Assembly: GCA_963747335.1 (NCBI GenBank)
Contig: CAVVEV010000009.1
Coordinates: forward strand, 1-64,000
Reading direction: 5' to 3'
Source: Prado023 sp963747335
GTDB taxonomy: Bacteria; Actinomycetota; Actinomycetes; S36-B12; CAIYMF01
DNA: 64,000 nucleotides
The notes beneath the pieces were generated by a model. It ran no database searches and was not told where the DNA came from. It was given only the letters and a program-made list of their open reading frames with translations. The translations under genes and the position numbers were made by a program. Within the stretch, counting starts at the first letter, position 1. Each line of letters starts with the position of its first letter. Of this stretch, positions 53,078 to 62,743 are shown one piece after another.

Positions 53078-53842
53078 ATGACTCTGGATCGCTGGACCCA
53101 GTTGCGCACCTACCTCTCCGAGGACTTCCTCGGCGGACCCCGCGTGCTGAAGATGAACTGGGTCATCAACTTCCAGAAGGGCGGCACGCTGCCCTTCGTG
53201 CTCGGGTTGATGGCGCTGACCGACACCTGGACCGTCACGGCGTGGACCTACCTCGCGCTGCACGGGAGCTACGGCCTGATCTGGCTGCTGAAGGACTTGG
53301 TCATCCCGGATGCCCGGTGGCAGACGCGCATCACCCTCGGCGGGGCGTTCATGACATTCGCGCTCGTCCTCGGCCCCTACTGGCTCGCGCCGATACTCCT
53401 GGTCGCCAGCGATACCCAGCAACCCGCGTGGTTGCTGGCCTGCGCGACCATCGCCTACGCACTGGGTGTGGTCCTGATGATGGCCAGCGACGGGCAGAAG
53501 CACTACACCCTTCAGTTCCGGAGAGGGCTGATCACGACCGGGTGGTTCGCGCGCGTGCGCCATCCCAACTACCTGGGCGAGATGGTGCTCTACGCCTCCT
53601 TCGCGGTGGTGGCAGGGCACTGGATCCCGTGGGTGGTCCTGGCCTGGGTGTGGCTGGCACTGTTCGTGCCGAACATGCTCGGCAAGGAGGCGAGCATGAG
53701 CCGGTACCCCGAATGGGCGGCATACAAGGCCCGCACCGGCATGCTGCTCCCGCGCTTGCGCCGATCGCTCGCGGTTCCGTCGCCCGGTGGGGCTCCCGCC
53801 ACGAAGGCGGGGGGCGCAGCGACCGTCCCTGGCTCCCGGTAG
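53078..53842 (+). CDS. DUF1295/isoprenylcysteine methyltransferase-like membrane protein
   Basis: A 254-residue membrane protein with about five helices. The C-terminal signature GLITTGWFARVRHPNYLGEM followed by a W-x-P helix pair is the common core of steroid-reductase-like DUF1295 and isoprenylcysteine carboxyl methyltransferase-type enzymes, where this part binds the cofactor. The extra N-terminal part (TLDRWTQLRTYLSEDFLGGP) is unfamiliar. The substrate is unknown. The start is ATG 53078 (GTG 53072 is possible). The tail after residue 230 is low-complexity. Confidence 0.78.
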   Translation: MTLDRWTQLRTYLSEDFLGGPRVLKMNWVINFQKGGTLPFVLGLMALTDTWTVTAWTYLALHGSYGLIWLLKDLVIPDARWQTRITLGGAFMTFALVLGPYWLAPILLVASDTQQPAWLLACATIAYALGVVLMMASDGQKHYTLQFRRGLITTGWFARVRHPNYLGEMVLYASFAVVAGHWIPWVVLAWVWLALFVPNMLGKEASMSRYPEWAAYKARTGMLLPRLRRSLAVPSPGGAPATKAGGAATVPGSR

Positions 53843-53867
53843 CAGCAGGGGTCGCTGCGGGGGCAGA

Positions 53868-54048
53868 CCTCGCGCCCGTTCACGTCGAACGGACGTACCC
53901 GGGAGTCATCTGGACGCTGTTGGATCCAGCCTCGCGCCCGTTCACGTCGAACCTGCCCGGGCATGGGCGGGCGGTTCGACGCGAACGGGCGCGAGGTGCC
54001 TCCTGCGAGGTGGTGACTGCGCCCGGTTCGACGCAAACAGGCGCGAGG
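53868..54048. repeat. Four copies of a 23-bp repeat, two in each orientation
   Basis: Copies at 53868-53890 and 53930-53952 are identical and direct; copies at 53974-53996 (one mismatch) and 54026-54048 (three mismatches) are inverted. All begin or end with the CCTCGCGCC/GGCGCGAGG block and a GTCGAAC/GTTCGAC block. They fill most of the 308-nt gap 53843-54150 and can fold into nested hairpins. Likely an intergenic repeat family. Confidence 0.75.
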
Positions 54049-54150
54049 TTCGCCCACCCCGGGGGTTGCCGGGCCCACGCCATCGGTTGGGCCGGGCTCA
54101 ACGGATCGCGCGACAGGGGCGGGTCGTCGGATCCGGTCTACCCTTGGCGG

Positions 54151-56133
54151 ATGCATGAAATGTCCAGTCGCTCCAGCGCGCCCGTGTTCGACCAGCTCGA
54201 GGGAGTGCTGCCCCGGGTGAGCAAGCCGGTGCAGTACATCGGCGGTGAGCTGAACGCCGCGGCCAAGGACTGGGATGCCGCCCGCGTCCGGTGGGCCCTG
54301 ATGTACCCGGACGCCTACGAGGTGGGCCTGCCCAACCAGGGCGTGCAGATCCTCTACGAGGTGCTCAACGAGGCCGACGGGGTGCTGGCCCAGCGCTCGT
54401 ACTCGGTGTGGCCCGACCTCGAGGCGCTCATGCGCGAGCGGGGTATCCCCGCCTTCACCGTGGACGGCCATCGCCCGCTCGGCGCCTTCGACCTGATCGG
54501 CGTCTCGTTCTCCACCGAGCTCGGGTACACGAACATGCTGACGAGCCTGGACCTCGCGGGGATCCCGCTGATGTCCCATGAGCGCCACGACCACCATCCG
54601 CTGGTGGTGATGGGCGGCCACGCGGCGTTCAACCCCGAGCCCGTGGCGGACTTCGTCGACGTCGTCGTCCTCGGCGACGGCGAGGAGGCGGTGCTTGCGA
54701 TCAGCGAGATCGTGCGCGCGTTCAAGGCCGAGCACCCCCGGTTCGGGGAGGTGGCCAACGGCACGTCGCTGCGCCAGGCACTTCTCGAGCGCCTGGCCTT
54801 GAGTGGGGTCGTCTACGTCCCGGCCTTCTACGACGTGGAGTACCTGACTGACGGCCGGATCGGTCGGGTCGTGCCCACCGACTCGGCCGCCCCCTGGCGC
54901 GTGGCCAAGCACACCCTGATGGACCTCGACGAGTGGCCCTACCCGAAGAACCCCCTCGTGCCCCTGGCCGAGACCGTGCACGAGCGGCTCAGCGTGGAGA
55001 TCTTCCGCGGGTGCACCCGCGGCTGCCGGTTCTGCCAGGCCGGGATGATCACCCGGCCCGTCCGTGAGCGCTCGACCGAGGTGCTCGGCGAGATGATCGA
55101 GAACGGCCTGCGCAAGACCGGCTTCGAGGAGGTCGGGATGCTCTCGCTGAGCAGCGCGGACCACTCGGAGATCGCCGAGCTGAGCAAGGGCCTGGCCGAC
55201 CGTTACGAGTCGGAGCAGGTGGCGCTGTCGCTGCCGAGCACCCGCGTGGATGCGTTCAACATCGACCTGGCCAACGAGCTCTCGCGCAACGGCCGGCGCT
55301 CCGGGTTGACCTTCGCGCCCGAGGGGGGCAGCGAGCGGATGCGCCAGGTGATCAACAAGATGGTCACCGAGCAGGACCTGATCAGCACAGTGACCGCGGC
55401 CTACTCGGCGGGCTGGCGGCAGGTGAAGCTGTACTTCATGTGCGGCCTGCCGACTGAGACCGACGAGGACGTGCTGCAGATCGCCGAGCTGGCCAAGAAC
55501 GTGATCAAGGCCGGGCGTGAGGCGGCCGGCACCCGCGACATCCGCTGCACCGTCTCCATCGGCGGGTTCGTGCCCAAGCCGCACACGCCGTTCCAGTGGG
55601 CCGCCCAGCTCGACCACGAGAGCACCGACCGTCGCCTGCACGCCCTGCGCGACGAGATCCGCAACGACCGCAACTACGGCAAGGCGATCGGCTTCCGGTA
55701 CCACGACGGGCGCCCCGGGATCGTCGAGGGCCTGCTGTCCCGCGGCGACCGCCGCGTGGGCCGAGTGATCCTCGAGGCGTGGCGCGACGGGGCCCGGTTC
55801 GACGGCTGGAGTGAGCACTTCTCCTTCGACCGCTGGATGGCCGCCGCCGAGCGGGCGCTGGCCGACGAGCCGGTGGACGTGGACTGGTACACGACAAGGG
55901 AGCGGGAGCAGAACGAGGTCCTGCCGTGGGACCACCTCGACTCCGGCCTGGACCGTGACTGGCTCTGGCAGGACTGGGAGGACGCGCTGGCCGGGGGCGA
56001 GGTCGAGGACTGCCGCTGGACGCCCTGCTTCGACTGCGGTGTCTGTGACCACCTCGGCACGCAGATCCAGGTCGGGCCCGGTGAGGCCGTGCTGCTGCCG
56101 CTGCCGGCCGTCCCCTCGCGGGTGGAGGCCTGA
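54151..56133 (+). CDS. TIGR03960 family radical SAM protein
   Basis: A 660-residue radical S-adenosylmethionine protein. An N-terminal B12-binding-like Rossmann region comes first (RVRWALMYPDAYEVGLPNQG, VMGGHAAFNPEP, VVVLGDGEEAVL). The [4Fe-4S]/SAM motif is C288-x3-C292-x2-C295 (FRGCTRGCRFCQAGM), followed by the SPOUT-less radical barrel (FAPEGGSERMRQVINK). Cysteines near the end (RWTPCFDCGVCDH) may bind another cluster. The activity is unproven. Directly fused in context to the DUF2344 gene (1-bp overlap), its constant partner. The start is ATG 54151, and the in-frame extension covers the repeat region. Confidence 0.93.
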   Translation: MHEMSSRSSAPVFDQLEGVLPRVSKPVQYIGGELNAAAKDWDAARVRWALMYPDAYEVGLPNQGVQILYEVLNEADGVLAQRSYSVWPDLEALMRERGIPAFTVDGHRPLGAFDLIGVSFSTELGYTNMLTSLDLAGIPLMSHERHDHHPLVVMGGHAAFNPEPVADFVDVVVLGDGEEAVLAISEIVRAFKAEHPRFGEVANGTSLRQALLERLALSGVVYVPAFYDVEYLTDGRIGRVVPTDSAAPWRVAKHTLMDLDEWPYPKNPLVPLAETVHERLSVEIFRGCTRGCRFCQAGMITRPVRERSTEVLGEMIENGLRKTGFEEVGMLSLSSADHSEIAELSKGLADRYESEQVALSLPSTRVDAFNIDLANELSRNGRRSGLTFAPEGGSERMRQVINKMVTEQDLISTVTAAYSAGWRQVKLYFMCGLPTETDEDVLQIAELAKNVIKAGREAAGTRDIRCTVSIGGFVPKPHTPFQWAAQLDHESTDRRLHALRDEIRNDRNYGKAIGFRYHDGRPGIVEGLLSRGDRRVGRVILEAWRDGARFDGWSEHFSFDRWMAAAERALADEPVDVDWYTTREREQNEVLPWDHLDSGLDRDWLWQDWEDALAGGEVEDCRWTPCFDCGVCDHLGTQIQVGPGEAVLLPLPAVPSRVEA

Positions 56134-56885
56134 TGGGCGCCAAGCGAACCCCTGACCGCGAGATCGTCCCCGCAGTCCAGAAGCTGCGCATCCGGTACGC
56201 CAAGCGTGGGCCGCTGCGCTTCTCCTCGCACCGGGACTTCCAGCGGGCGCTCGAGCGGGCGCTGCGCCGCGCCCGGGTCCCGATGGCCTACTCGGCGGGC
56301 TTCTCCCCGCACCCGAAGGTCTCCTACGCCAACTCCGCCCCCACGGGAGCGGCCAGTGAGGCCGAGTACGTCGAGATCGGCGTGATCCGGCGCTGTGACC
56401 CCGACGCCCTGCGCGCTGAGCTCGACGAGGCCCTGCCGCCCGGCCTGGACGTGCTCGAGGTGGTGGAGGCCCGAACGCCCGACCTGGTCAACAGGCTGCA
56501 GGCGAGCAGGTGGCGGATCGAGGTCCCGTCCGTCGCCTCCGACGAGCTGAGCCACGCCTGGCAGCGCGTCACGGACGCTGAGGCCGTGCCGGTCCAGCGG
56601 ATGATGAAGCAGGGCTTGCGCACCCTCGACCTGCGCCCTGCGCTGGTCGCCGGCGAGATCGGGGATGCTGGTCCGCTCGGTGCCGTGCTCGAGGTGACCG
56701 TGGCCAACGTGACGCCCACGGTGCGTCCTGAGGAGATCCTGGTCGCCTTGCGGGAGATCGGCGGGCTGACCACCTCGGACCCTGCCCGCTCGACCCGATT
56801 GGCTCAGGGTCCGCTGATGGCCGACGGGCTGGTCGGCGACCCGCTGGATGTCGATCGGGCGGCCGCGCCTGCCGCATCGGCGTAG
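56133..56885 (+). CDS. TIGR03936/DUF2344 family protein
   Basis: A 250-residue cytoplasmic protein beginning KLRIRYAKRGPLRFSSHRDF followed by QRALERALRRARVPMAYSAG and FSPHPKVSYANSAP, the DUF2344 signature. It accompanies the radical SAM protein upstream (overlap of 1 bp) and precedes RNase E/G in many actinobacteria, as here. A tRNA- or rRNA-related modification role has been suggested from context only. Confidence 0.9.
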   Translation: MGAKRTPDREIVPAVQKLRIRYAKRGPLRFSSHRDFQRALERALRRARVPMAYSAGFSPHPKVSYANSAPTGAASEAEYVEIGVIRRCDPDALRAELDEALPPGLDVLEVVEARTPDLVNRLQASRWRIEVPSVASDELSHAWQRVTDAEAVPVQRMMKQGLRTLDLRPALVAGEIGDAGPLGAVLEVTVANVTPTVRPEEILVALREIGGLTTSDPARSTRLAQGPLMADGLVGDPLDVDRAAAPAASA

Positions 56886-56932
56886 GCGCGCGGCTCCCGC
56901 GCGAGGTGCGTGCCGGGGGACACCCCCTGTGG

Positions 56933-57230
56933 CATAATTCGGCACAGTCACCCCGTCCATCGGAGTGACCCGTGTTCGATGCGTCGCACCGACCGAGGCC
57001 CTACGTGCCGCCGAGAGCTGGCACAGGGAGCGGTCAGGCCGCGACCGGCTGTGGGCGGATTTCGTCACCAGTCGGGCCCGCTGAGAACGCGGAGCCCGAG
57101 GTCGACGCACGATCCACGTGCGCACCGCGGGCGGCACCAGAGGCTTCGCCGGAACGTGCGTGCACGGTTCGGCCATACGCAGGGAACTGCGTGGCGGTGA
57201 CCGCTGCGCTGTACCCGTGAGGAGACCGCC
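56933..57230 (+). promoter_or_regulatory. Probable rne promoter and long 5' leader
   Basis: CATAAT at 56933-56938 with TGG ahead of it makes an extended -10 box; no clear -35. A start near 56945 would give a leader of about 285 nt before the rne GTG. The 345-nt gap 56886-57230 holds no protein gene. A leader this long on an RNase E gene could serve autoregulation; that is inference. Confidence 0.4.
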
Positions 57231-60200
57231 GTGGTCGACGACCAGGATCAGCAGCGCACCGACGAAGCCCAGGCTGGCGCCGATGCGCCCGTCACGGCGG
57301 CGCCACCGCGGCGCCGTCGACGGGCGGCCAGCCGACCTGCGGGTCCGCCCGTGGTCGTCCCTGACAGCGACCAGGCCGAGCTCTTCGCGGCTCCCGTGCA
57401 GGGCCAGCCGGTCGCGGCCGAGGCGGAGACTGGCAGCGAGAGCGAGGTTGAGGAGGAGCTGCAGCCGGAGGCTGAGCTGATCACGGCTGAGGCTGAGGCC
57501 CTGCCGGCAGTCGCTGGGGCCGACCTCGACGCCGAGCCCGCAATCGAACCAGCTGACGAGCAGCGGGAGTCCGCCGGCGCGCCTGACCCCGCTCCCGGTG
57601 AGTCCGGCTCACTGGACCGGGCCGAGGCGGCACCCACGGCGGCGCGCCGCTCCCGGCGGGCGACGCGTGGCGTGACCACCGTCGCGTTCTCCGCTGAGCC
57701 CGAGCCCGAGGCCACCCCGGTGGTGCCACCGGCTGAGGCGCCGGTGGTGGCCCTGTTCCAGCCGCCGGACGAGACCAAGGCCGTGCGTCGTCGCCGGCGC
57801 CCCGCGACCGTCGCCGACGACGCCGGTTCCGAGCCCACAGAGCAGGACCGCGAGGCCGAGGCGCGTGCGTCCGGTACCACGAGCAGCTCAGGTGAGCACC
57901 GTGCGCGCACCGAGCGCGCCGCCGCCGACACGGACGCTGCCGCCGACGCCGACGCCGACGCCGAGGACCGCGAGGGCGACACCGACGACGAGCGCGATGA
58001 CGAGGGCGCGCCACGCCGCCGCCGTCGTCGGGGAGGCCGTCGCCGCCGTCGGGGAGGCCCGGGCAGCGCCGACGACACGGGGTCTGCCGACGACGACGAC
58101 AGCCAGGACGGCTCCGAGTCGGGCGGGCAGTCCACGCGAGGTGACCAGTCCACGCGAGGTGACCAGTCCACGGACTCAGACGAGTCCGACGACGAGTCCG
58201 ACGGTGAGGGCCCCGATGGTGATGAGGTCGAGGGCGGGGAGTCCTCGAGCGCACGTCGCCGCCGCCGCAGGCGTCGTCGCGCCGGTGTCGCCGAGGAGAT
58301 GGAGGACCTGTCCTCCGAGGATCCGCCCAACACGGTGGTCAAGGTCCGCGAGGCCCGCCGGCCGAAGGACGAGATCACCTCGGTTCGCGGCAGCACCCGT
58401 ATCGAGGCCAAGAAGCAGCGCCGCCGCGATGGTCGGGAGGCCGGGCGCCGGCGAGCGCCGATCCTGACTGAGGCGGAGTTCCTCGCTCGCCGCGAGGCCG
58501 TCAACCGAGTCATGTGCGTGCGCGAGCACGGGGACCGCACGCAGATCGCCGTCCTCGAGGACGGGATCCTCGTCGAGCACTACGTCAACCGCGCGGAGTC
58601 CTCCTCGATGGTGGGCAACGTGTACCTGGGCAAGGTCCAGAACGTCCTTCCCTCGATGGAGGCCGCGTTCGTCGACATCGGCCGTGGCCGCAACGCAGTG
58701 CTGTATGCCGGTGAGGTGAACTGGGAGGCGGCAGGCCTCGAGGGGCAGCCCAAGCGCATCGAGCTGGCGCTGAAGTCCGGCGACCCAGTGCTGGTCCAGG
58801 TGACCAAGGATCCGATCGGCCACAAGGGCGCCCGGCTCACCAGCCAGATCTCGCTGCCGGGGCGCTTCCTGGTCTATGTGCCCGAGGGCTCGATGACCGG
58901 GATCTCGCGCAAGCTGCCCGACACCGAGCGCTCCCGGCTCAAGTCGATCCTCAAGGACGTCGTCCCGGATGGTGCCGGCGTGATCGTGCGTACCGCGGCT
59001 GAGGGCGCGACCGAGGAGCAGCTCACCGCCGACGTGACCCGTCTGGCCGCGCAGTGGGCCGACATCACCAAGAAGGCGAAGTCGGCATCCCCGCCGTCGC
59101 TGCTGTACGGCGAGCCGGACCTGGCCATCAAGGTCGTCCGCGACATCTTCAACGAGGACTTCACCACGTTGCTGGTGCAGGGCGACAGCACGTGGCAGAC
59201 GCTGAGCGACTACATCGGATGGGTCGCCCCGGACCTGCTGCCCAAGCTGGAGAAGTGGGTCGAGCCGACCGACCTCTACGCCTCGCACCGGATCGACGAG
59301 CAACTGGCCAAGGCCCTTGACCGCAAAGTGTGGCTGCCCTCGGGTGGTTCGCTGGTGATCGATCGCACCGAGGCGATGACCGTCGTCGATGTCAACACCG
59401 GCAAGTTCACCGGTCAGGGCGGCAACCTCGAGGAGACCGTCACGAAGAACAACCTCGAGGCCGCTGAGGAGATCGTCCGTCAGCTCCGGCTGCGCGACAT
59501 CGGCGGGATCATCGTCGTCGACTTCATCGACATGGTGCTCGAGAGCAACCGGGACCTCGTCCTGCGCCGGCTCGTGGAGTGCCTGGGCCGCGACCGCACG
59601 AAGCACCAGGTGGCCGAGGTCACGTCGCTCGGGTTGGTCCAGATGACGCGCAAGCGCATCGGCCAGGGCCTGCTCGAGGTCTTCTCCACGCCATGCGAGC
59701 ACTGCGGGGGTCGTGGGCACATGGTCCACGCCGAGCCCGTGGGCCTGGACCACCAACCGGCTGAGGAGAACGGCAACCGGCGCGATCGAGGCGGGCACCG
59801 CCCCGCCAAGCCGCCCGCGCCGGCAGTCCTGGGTGGCAAGCAGACGGGCAAGACCCCGCCGCCGCCGAGGTTCGACGACCACGGCCACATCGAGCACGAC
59901 GAGCAGGGCCATGTCGAGCACGGCGAGCCCGTGGTCGACGAGTCTGCGCCACACGAGCACGTAGAGGATCACAAGGCTCACGCAGGGCTTGACGAGCACC
60001 CATCCCACGACCTCGCGCCGGACGACCTCGCGCCGGACGAGCAGGGTGCCCACGAGCAGGCACCGGATGAGTCCCACCACGACGGTGGGGAGCCCGACAA
60101 CACCGAGCACGAGTCGGATACGCGCCCCGAGCCGTCCCCGGAGGATGAGCCGGGTGCCGCCCGCGAGATCGACGAGCACAACGAGTCGCCCGCCGATCCG

Positions 60201-60353
60201 GCATCCGATGTCGCAGACGGGTCCGACGGTGCCACCACCGACGGTGCCGACGTGCACGCAGATGAGCCGGACGCGGACGTGCTCGGCGCGGACGACCACC
60301 CCGGCGACGCCCTCGAGCACGCCGAGGAGTCCCAGAGCGTGGACGCAGTTTGA
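57231..60353 (+). CDS. rne: Ribonuclease E/G
   Basis: A 1040-residue endoribonuclease for mRNA decay and rRNA/tRNA processing. Residues 1-425 are low complexity, alternating acidic and arginine-rich blocks (RRRRRRGGRRRRRGGPG), likely RNA- and partner-binding. The catalytic core begins near M428: S1 domain VGNVYLGKVQNVLPSMEAAF, then D720 (VVDVNTGKF) and D764 (IIVVDFIDM) as metal ligands, and a zinc-link-like C822-E-H-C825. A histidine/aspartate/glutamate-rich tail of about 190 residues follows. In actinobacteria the core sits centrally with disordered arms on both sides, as here. GTG 57231 with GAGGAG upstream. Confidence 0.95.
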   Translation: MVDDQDQQRTDEAQAGADAPVTAAPPRRRRRAASRPAGPPVVVPDSDQAELFAAPVQGQPVAAEAETGSESEVEEELQPEAELITAEAEALPAVAGADLDAEPAIEPADEQRESAGAPDPAPGESGSLDRAEAAPTAARRSRRATRGVTTVAFSAEPEPEATPVVPPAEAPVVALFQPPDETKAVRRRRRPATVADDAGSEPTEQDREAEARASGTTSSSGEHRARTERAAADTDAAADADADAEDREGDTDDERDDEGAPRRRRRRGGRRRRRGGPGSADDTGSADDDDSQDGSESGGQSTRGDQSTRGDQSTDSDESDDESDGEGPDGDEVEGGESSSARRRRRRRRRAGVAEEMEDLSSEDPPNTVVKVREARRPKDEITSVRGSTRIEAKKQRRRDGREAGRRRAPILTEAEFLARREAVNRVMCVREHGDRTQIAVLEDGILVEHYVNRAESSSMVGNVYLGKVQNVLPSMEAAFVDIGRGRNAVLYAGEVNWEAAGLEGQPKRIELALKSGDPVLVQVTKDPIGHKGARLTSQISLPGRFLVYVPEGSMTGISRKLPDTERSRLKSILKDVVPDGAGVIVRTAAEGATEEQLTADVTRLAAQWADITKKAKSASPPSLLYGEPDLAIKVVRDIFNEDFTTLLVQGDSTWQTLSDYIGWVAPDLLPKLEKWVEPTDLYASHRIDEQLAKALDRKVWLPSGGSLVIDRTEAMTVVDVNTGKFTGQGGNLEETVTKNNLEAAEEIVRQLRLRDIGGIIVVDFIDMVLESNRDLVLRRLVECLGRDRTKHQVAEVTSLGLVQMTRKRIGQGLLEVFSTPCEHCGGRGHMVHAEPVGLDHQPAEENGNRRDRGGHRPAKPPAPAVLGGKQTGKTPPPPRFDDHGHIEHDEQGHVEHGEPVVDESAPHEHVEDHKAHAGLDEHPSHDLAPDDLAPDEQGAHEQAPDESHHDGGEPDNTEHESDTRPEPSPEDEPGAAREIDEHNESPADPASDVADGSDGATTDGADVHADEPDADVLGADDHPGDALEHAEESQSVDAV

Positions 60354-60466
60354 CCGTATGCCAGTCGGCTCCGTACCCTAGAACCCTGGCGCGTGAGCGC
60401 CGCACGCATGTGCGTGCCCGTCATCCGGGTGCGTCCAGCCCCCAACCGATCTCAGGAGTGCCACCC

Positions 60467-60781
60467 GTGTACGCCATTGTCCGCTCCGGCGGCCGCCAGG
60501 AGAAGGTCGCCGTCGGCGACGTCATCGAGACCGATCGCGTCTCCGCCGAGCCCGGTGACAACGTGGTCCTGCCCGCGCTGCTGCTCGTGGACGGCGCCAC
60601 TGTCACCTCGGACTCCGAGACGCTCGCCGGTGTGACGGTGTCCGCCGAGGTCCTGGCTCACACCAAGGGCCCGAAGATCGAGATCCTCAAGTACAAGAAC
60701 AAGACCGGCTACCGCAAGCACCAGGGTCACCGTCAGTCCCTGACCCAGCTGCGCGTCACCGGCATCGAGAGCGGGAAGTGA
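60467..60781 (+). CDS. rplU: 50S ribosomal protein L21
   Basis: A 104-residue large-subunit protein: YAIVRSGGRQEKVAVGDVIE at the start and KYKNKTGYRKHQGHRQSLTQ near the end are the L21 signatures. It binds 23S rRNA. The start is GTG 60467, with CAGGAG upstream; an extension to 60350 is upstream leader. It is followed 4 nt later by rpmA, the standard pair. Confidence 0.96.
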   Translation: MYAIVRSGGRQEKVAVGDVIETDRVSAEPGDNVVLPALLLVDGATVTSDSETLAGVTVSAEVLAHTKGPKIEILKYKNKTGYRKHQGHRQSLTQLRVTGIESGK

Positions 60782-60785
60782 CCTC

Positions 60786-61046
60786 ATGGCTCATAAGAAG
60801 GGTGCATCCAGCACGCGCAACGGCCGGGACTCGAACGCGCAGCGCCTCGGTGTGAAGCGCTTCGGCGGCCAGGTCGTCAAGGCCGGCGAGATCATCATCC
60901 GCCAGCGTGGCACGCACTTCCACCCCGGTGAGAACGTCGGCCGCGGCGGCGACGACACCCTGTTCGCCCTCGCCCCGGGTGCCGTGCAGTTCGGCACCGC
61001 TCGCGGACGTCGCGTCATCAACATCGTCGAGGTCCCGGCTGGCTGA
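60786..61046 (+). CDS. rpmA: 50S ribosomal protein L27
   Basis: An 86-residue protein with the L27 N-terminus AHKKGASSTRNGRDSNAQRL that reaches the peptidyl-transferase centre, and GGQVVKAGEIIIRQRGTHFH with PGENVGRGGDDTLFA. It stands 4 nt after rplU and upstream of obg, the conserved order. Confidence 0.97.
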   Translation: MAHKKGASSTRNGRDSNAQRLGVKRFGGQVVKAGEIIIRQRGTHFHPGENVGRGGDDTLFALAPGAVQFGTARGRRVINIVEVPAG

Positions 61047-61219
61047 GGCCGGACCACTTCAGCGGAGGCGGGCCCGGTTGGGCTCGCCTCTTCTGCTTTC
61101 GTCCCCACCGTTCTGCCTCCTGCCCCGCGCCCGCCCGGATTCCGGGAGGATGGCGCCACAGCGGGAGGGTGAGCATGGGGGAGCGCAGCAAACGCACGAC
61201 CACGAGAGGAGACGGGCCC

Positions 61220-62743
61220 ATGGCGACATTCGTCGACCAGGTGGTGATCCACGCCACCGCCGGTAACGGCGGGCATGGGTGCGCCTCCGTGCACAAGGAG
61301 AAGTTCAAGCCGCTCGGGGGACCGGACGGGGGGAACGGTGGTCGAGGTGGGGATGTGATCCTGCTTGCCGATCCGGGCACCCCCAGCCTGCTGGACTACC
61401 ACCACTCACCCCACCGGCGTGCTACGAACGGCGTTCCCGGTCAAGGCGGCCACCGCAACGGGGCCAATGGCTCCGATGTGGTGCTGCCCGTACCCGTCGG
61501 CACCGTGATCAGCGTCGACGGCGAGCTCCTGGCCGACCTGCCGGTGGCCGGCACATCGGTGGTGATCGCACGTGGCGGTCGGGGAGGGCTGGGCAACGCA
61601 GCCCTGGCCTCGGCCCGGCGCAAGGCCCCGGGTTTCGCCCTCCTCGGCGAGCCCGGCGAGGAGGTGACGGTCGTCCTCGAGCTCAAGACGGTGGCCGACA
61701 TCGGTCTGGTCGGGTTCCCCAGCGCGGGCAAGTCCTCGCTGATCGCCGCGATGTCCTCGGCACGGCCCAAGATCGCCGACTACCCGTTCACGACGCTCGT
61801 GCCGAACCTCGGGGTCGTGACCGCCGGGTCGACGGTCTTCACGGTCGCCGACGTTCCCGGGCTGATTCCGGGGGCCTCGCAGGGAAAGGGGCTCGGGCTG
61901 GAGTTCCTGCGCCACGTCGAGCGCTGCGCTGCCCTGGTCCACGTCCTGGACTGCGCCACCCTGGAGCCCGACCGCGACCCGATGAGCGACCTCGACGTGA
62001 TCGAGGCCGAGCTCGCCGAGTACGGCGGATTGGCCGACCGGCCTCGCCTGGTGGTGCTCAACAAGATCGACGTCCCCGAGGGTCGCGAGCTCGCCGAGAT
62101 GGTGCGTGCCGACCTCGAGGCGCGTGGTCTGCCGGTGTTCCTGGTGTCCGCGGTCTCCCACGAGGGCCTGCGCGAGCTGTCGTTCGCGATGGGGCGCATC
62201 GTCGCCGATCAGCGCGCAGCCACGGCCCTGCCGGTCGCGGAGAGGATCGTCATCGTGCCCAAGGCGGTGGACGACGCCGGGTACGAGGTGGTCCGCGAGG
62301 GCGAGGCATTCCGGGTGCGTGGCGCGCGCCCGGAGCGCTGGATCCGCCAGACCGACTTCTCCAACGACGAGGCCGTTGGCTACCTCGCTGACCGCCTCGC
62401 CAGGCTTGGCGTCGAGGAGGACCTGGTGCGCCTGGGCGCGAAGCCGGGCGACGAGGTCCGGATCGGCCCCGAGGAGAATGCCGTCGTGTTCGACTGGGAG
62501 CCGACCGTCCGGGGCTCCGGACCCGGCCCTCGCGGTCAGGACCAGCGCATCCTGGCCCCTGAGGCACGCCAGCACGGTCGGACCCGCGCGCAGCTGGAGG
62601 ACGGGGAGGACCCCGAGTCGCAGTGGGCGCCGGATCCCGTGGATGAGAGCCCTGCGACGCATCGCCGGCGCGCCGTCGTGCCTGCGACCTCCCCCTCCGT
62701 GGACGTCCCGACGGCAATCGATGCGGGGGAGGACGAGCCCTGA
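61220..62743 (+). CDS. obg: GTPase Obg/CgtA
   Basis: A 507-residue ribosome-associated GTPase for large-subunit assembly and stress control. The glycine-rich Obg fold comes first (GGPDGGNGGRGGDVILLADP), then the G domain with G1 GFPSAGKSS, G3 DVPGLIPGAS and G4 NKID, then a C-terminal OCT domain and an extended Arg/Pro-rich tail. ATG 61220 has GAGAGGAG upstream. It ends 1 bp inside proB, and the rplU-rpmA-obg-proB order is typical. Confidence 0.96.
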   Translation: MATFVDQVVIHATAGNGGHGCASVHKEKFKPLGGPDGGNGGRGGDVILLADPGTPSLLDYHHSPHRRATNGVPGQGGHRNGANGSDVVLPVPVGTVISVDGELLADLPVAGTSVVIARGGRGGLGNAALASARRKAPGFALLGEPGEEVTVVLELKTVADIGLVGFPSAGKSSLIAAMSSARPKIADYPFTTLVPNLGVVTAGSTVFTVADVPGLIPGASQGKGLGLEFLRHVERCAALVHVLDCATLEPDRDPMSDLDVIEAELAEYGGLADRPRLVVLNKIDVPEGRELAEMVRADLEARGLPVFLVSAVSHEGLRELSFAMGRIVADQRAATALPVAERIVIVPKAVDDAGYEVVREGEAFRVRGARPERWIRQTDFSNDEAVGYLADRLARLGVEEDLVRLGAKPGDEVRIGPEENAVVFDWEPTVRGSGPGPRGQDQRILAPEARQHGRTRAQLEDGEDPESQWAPDPVDESPATHRRRAVVPATSPSVDVPTAIDAGEDEP

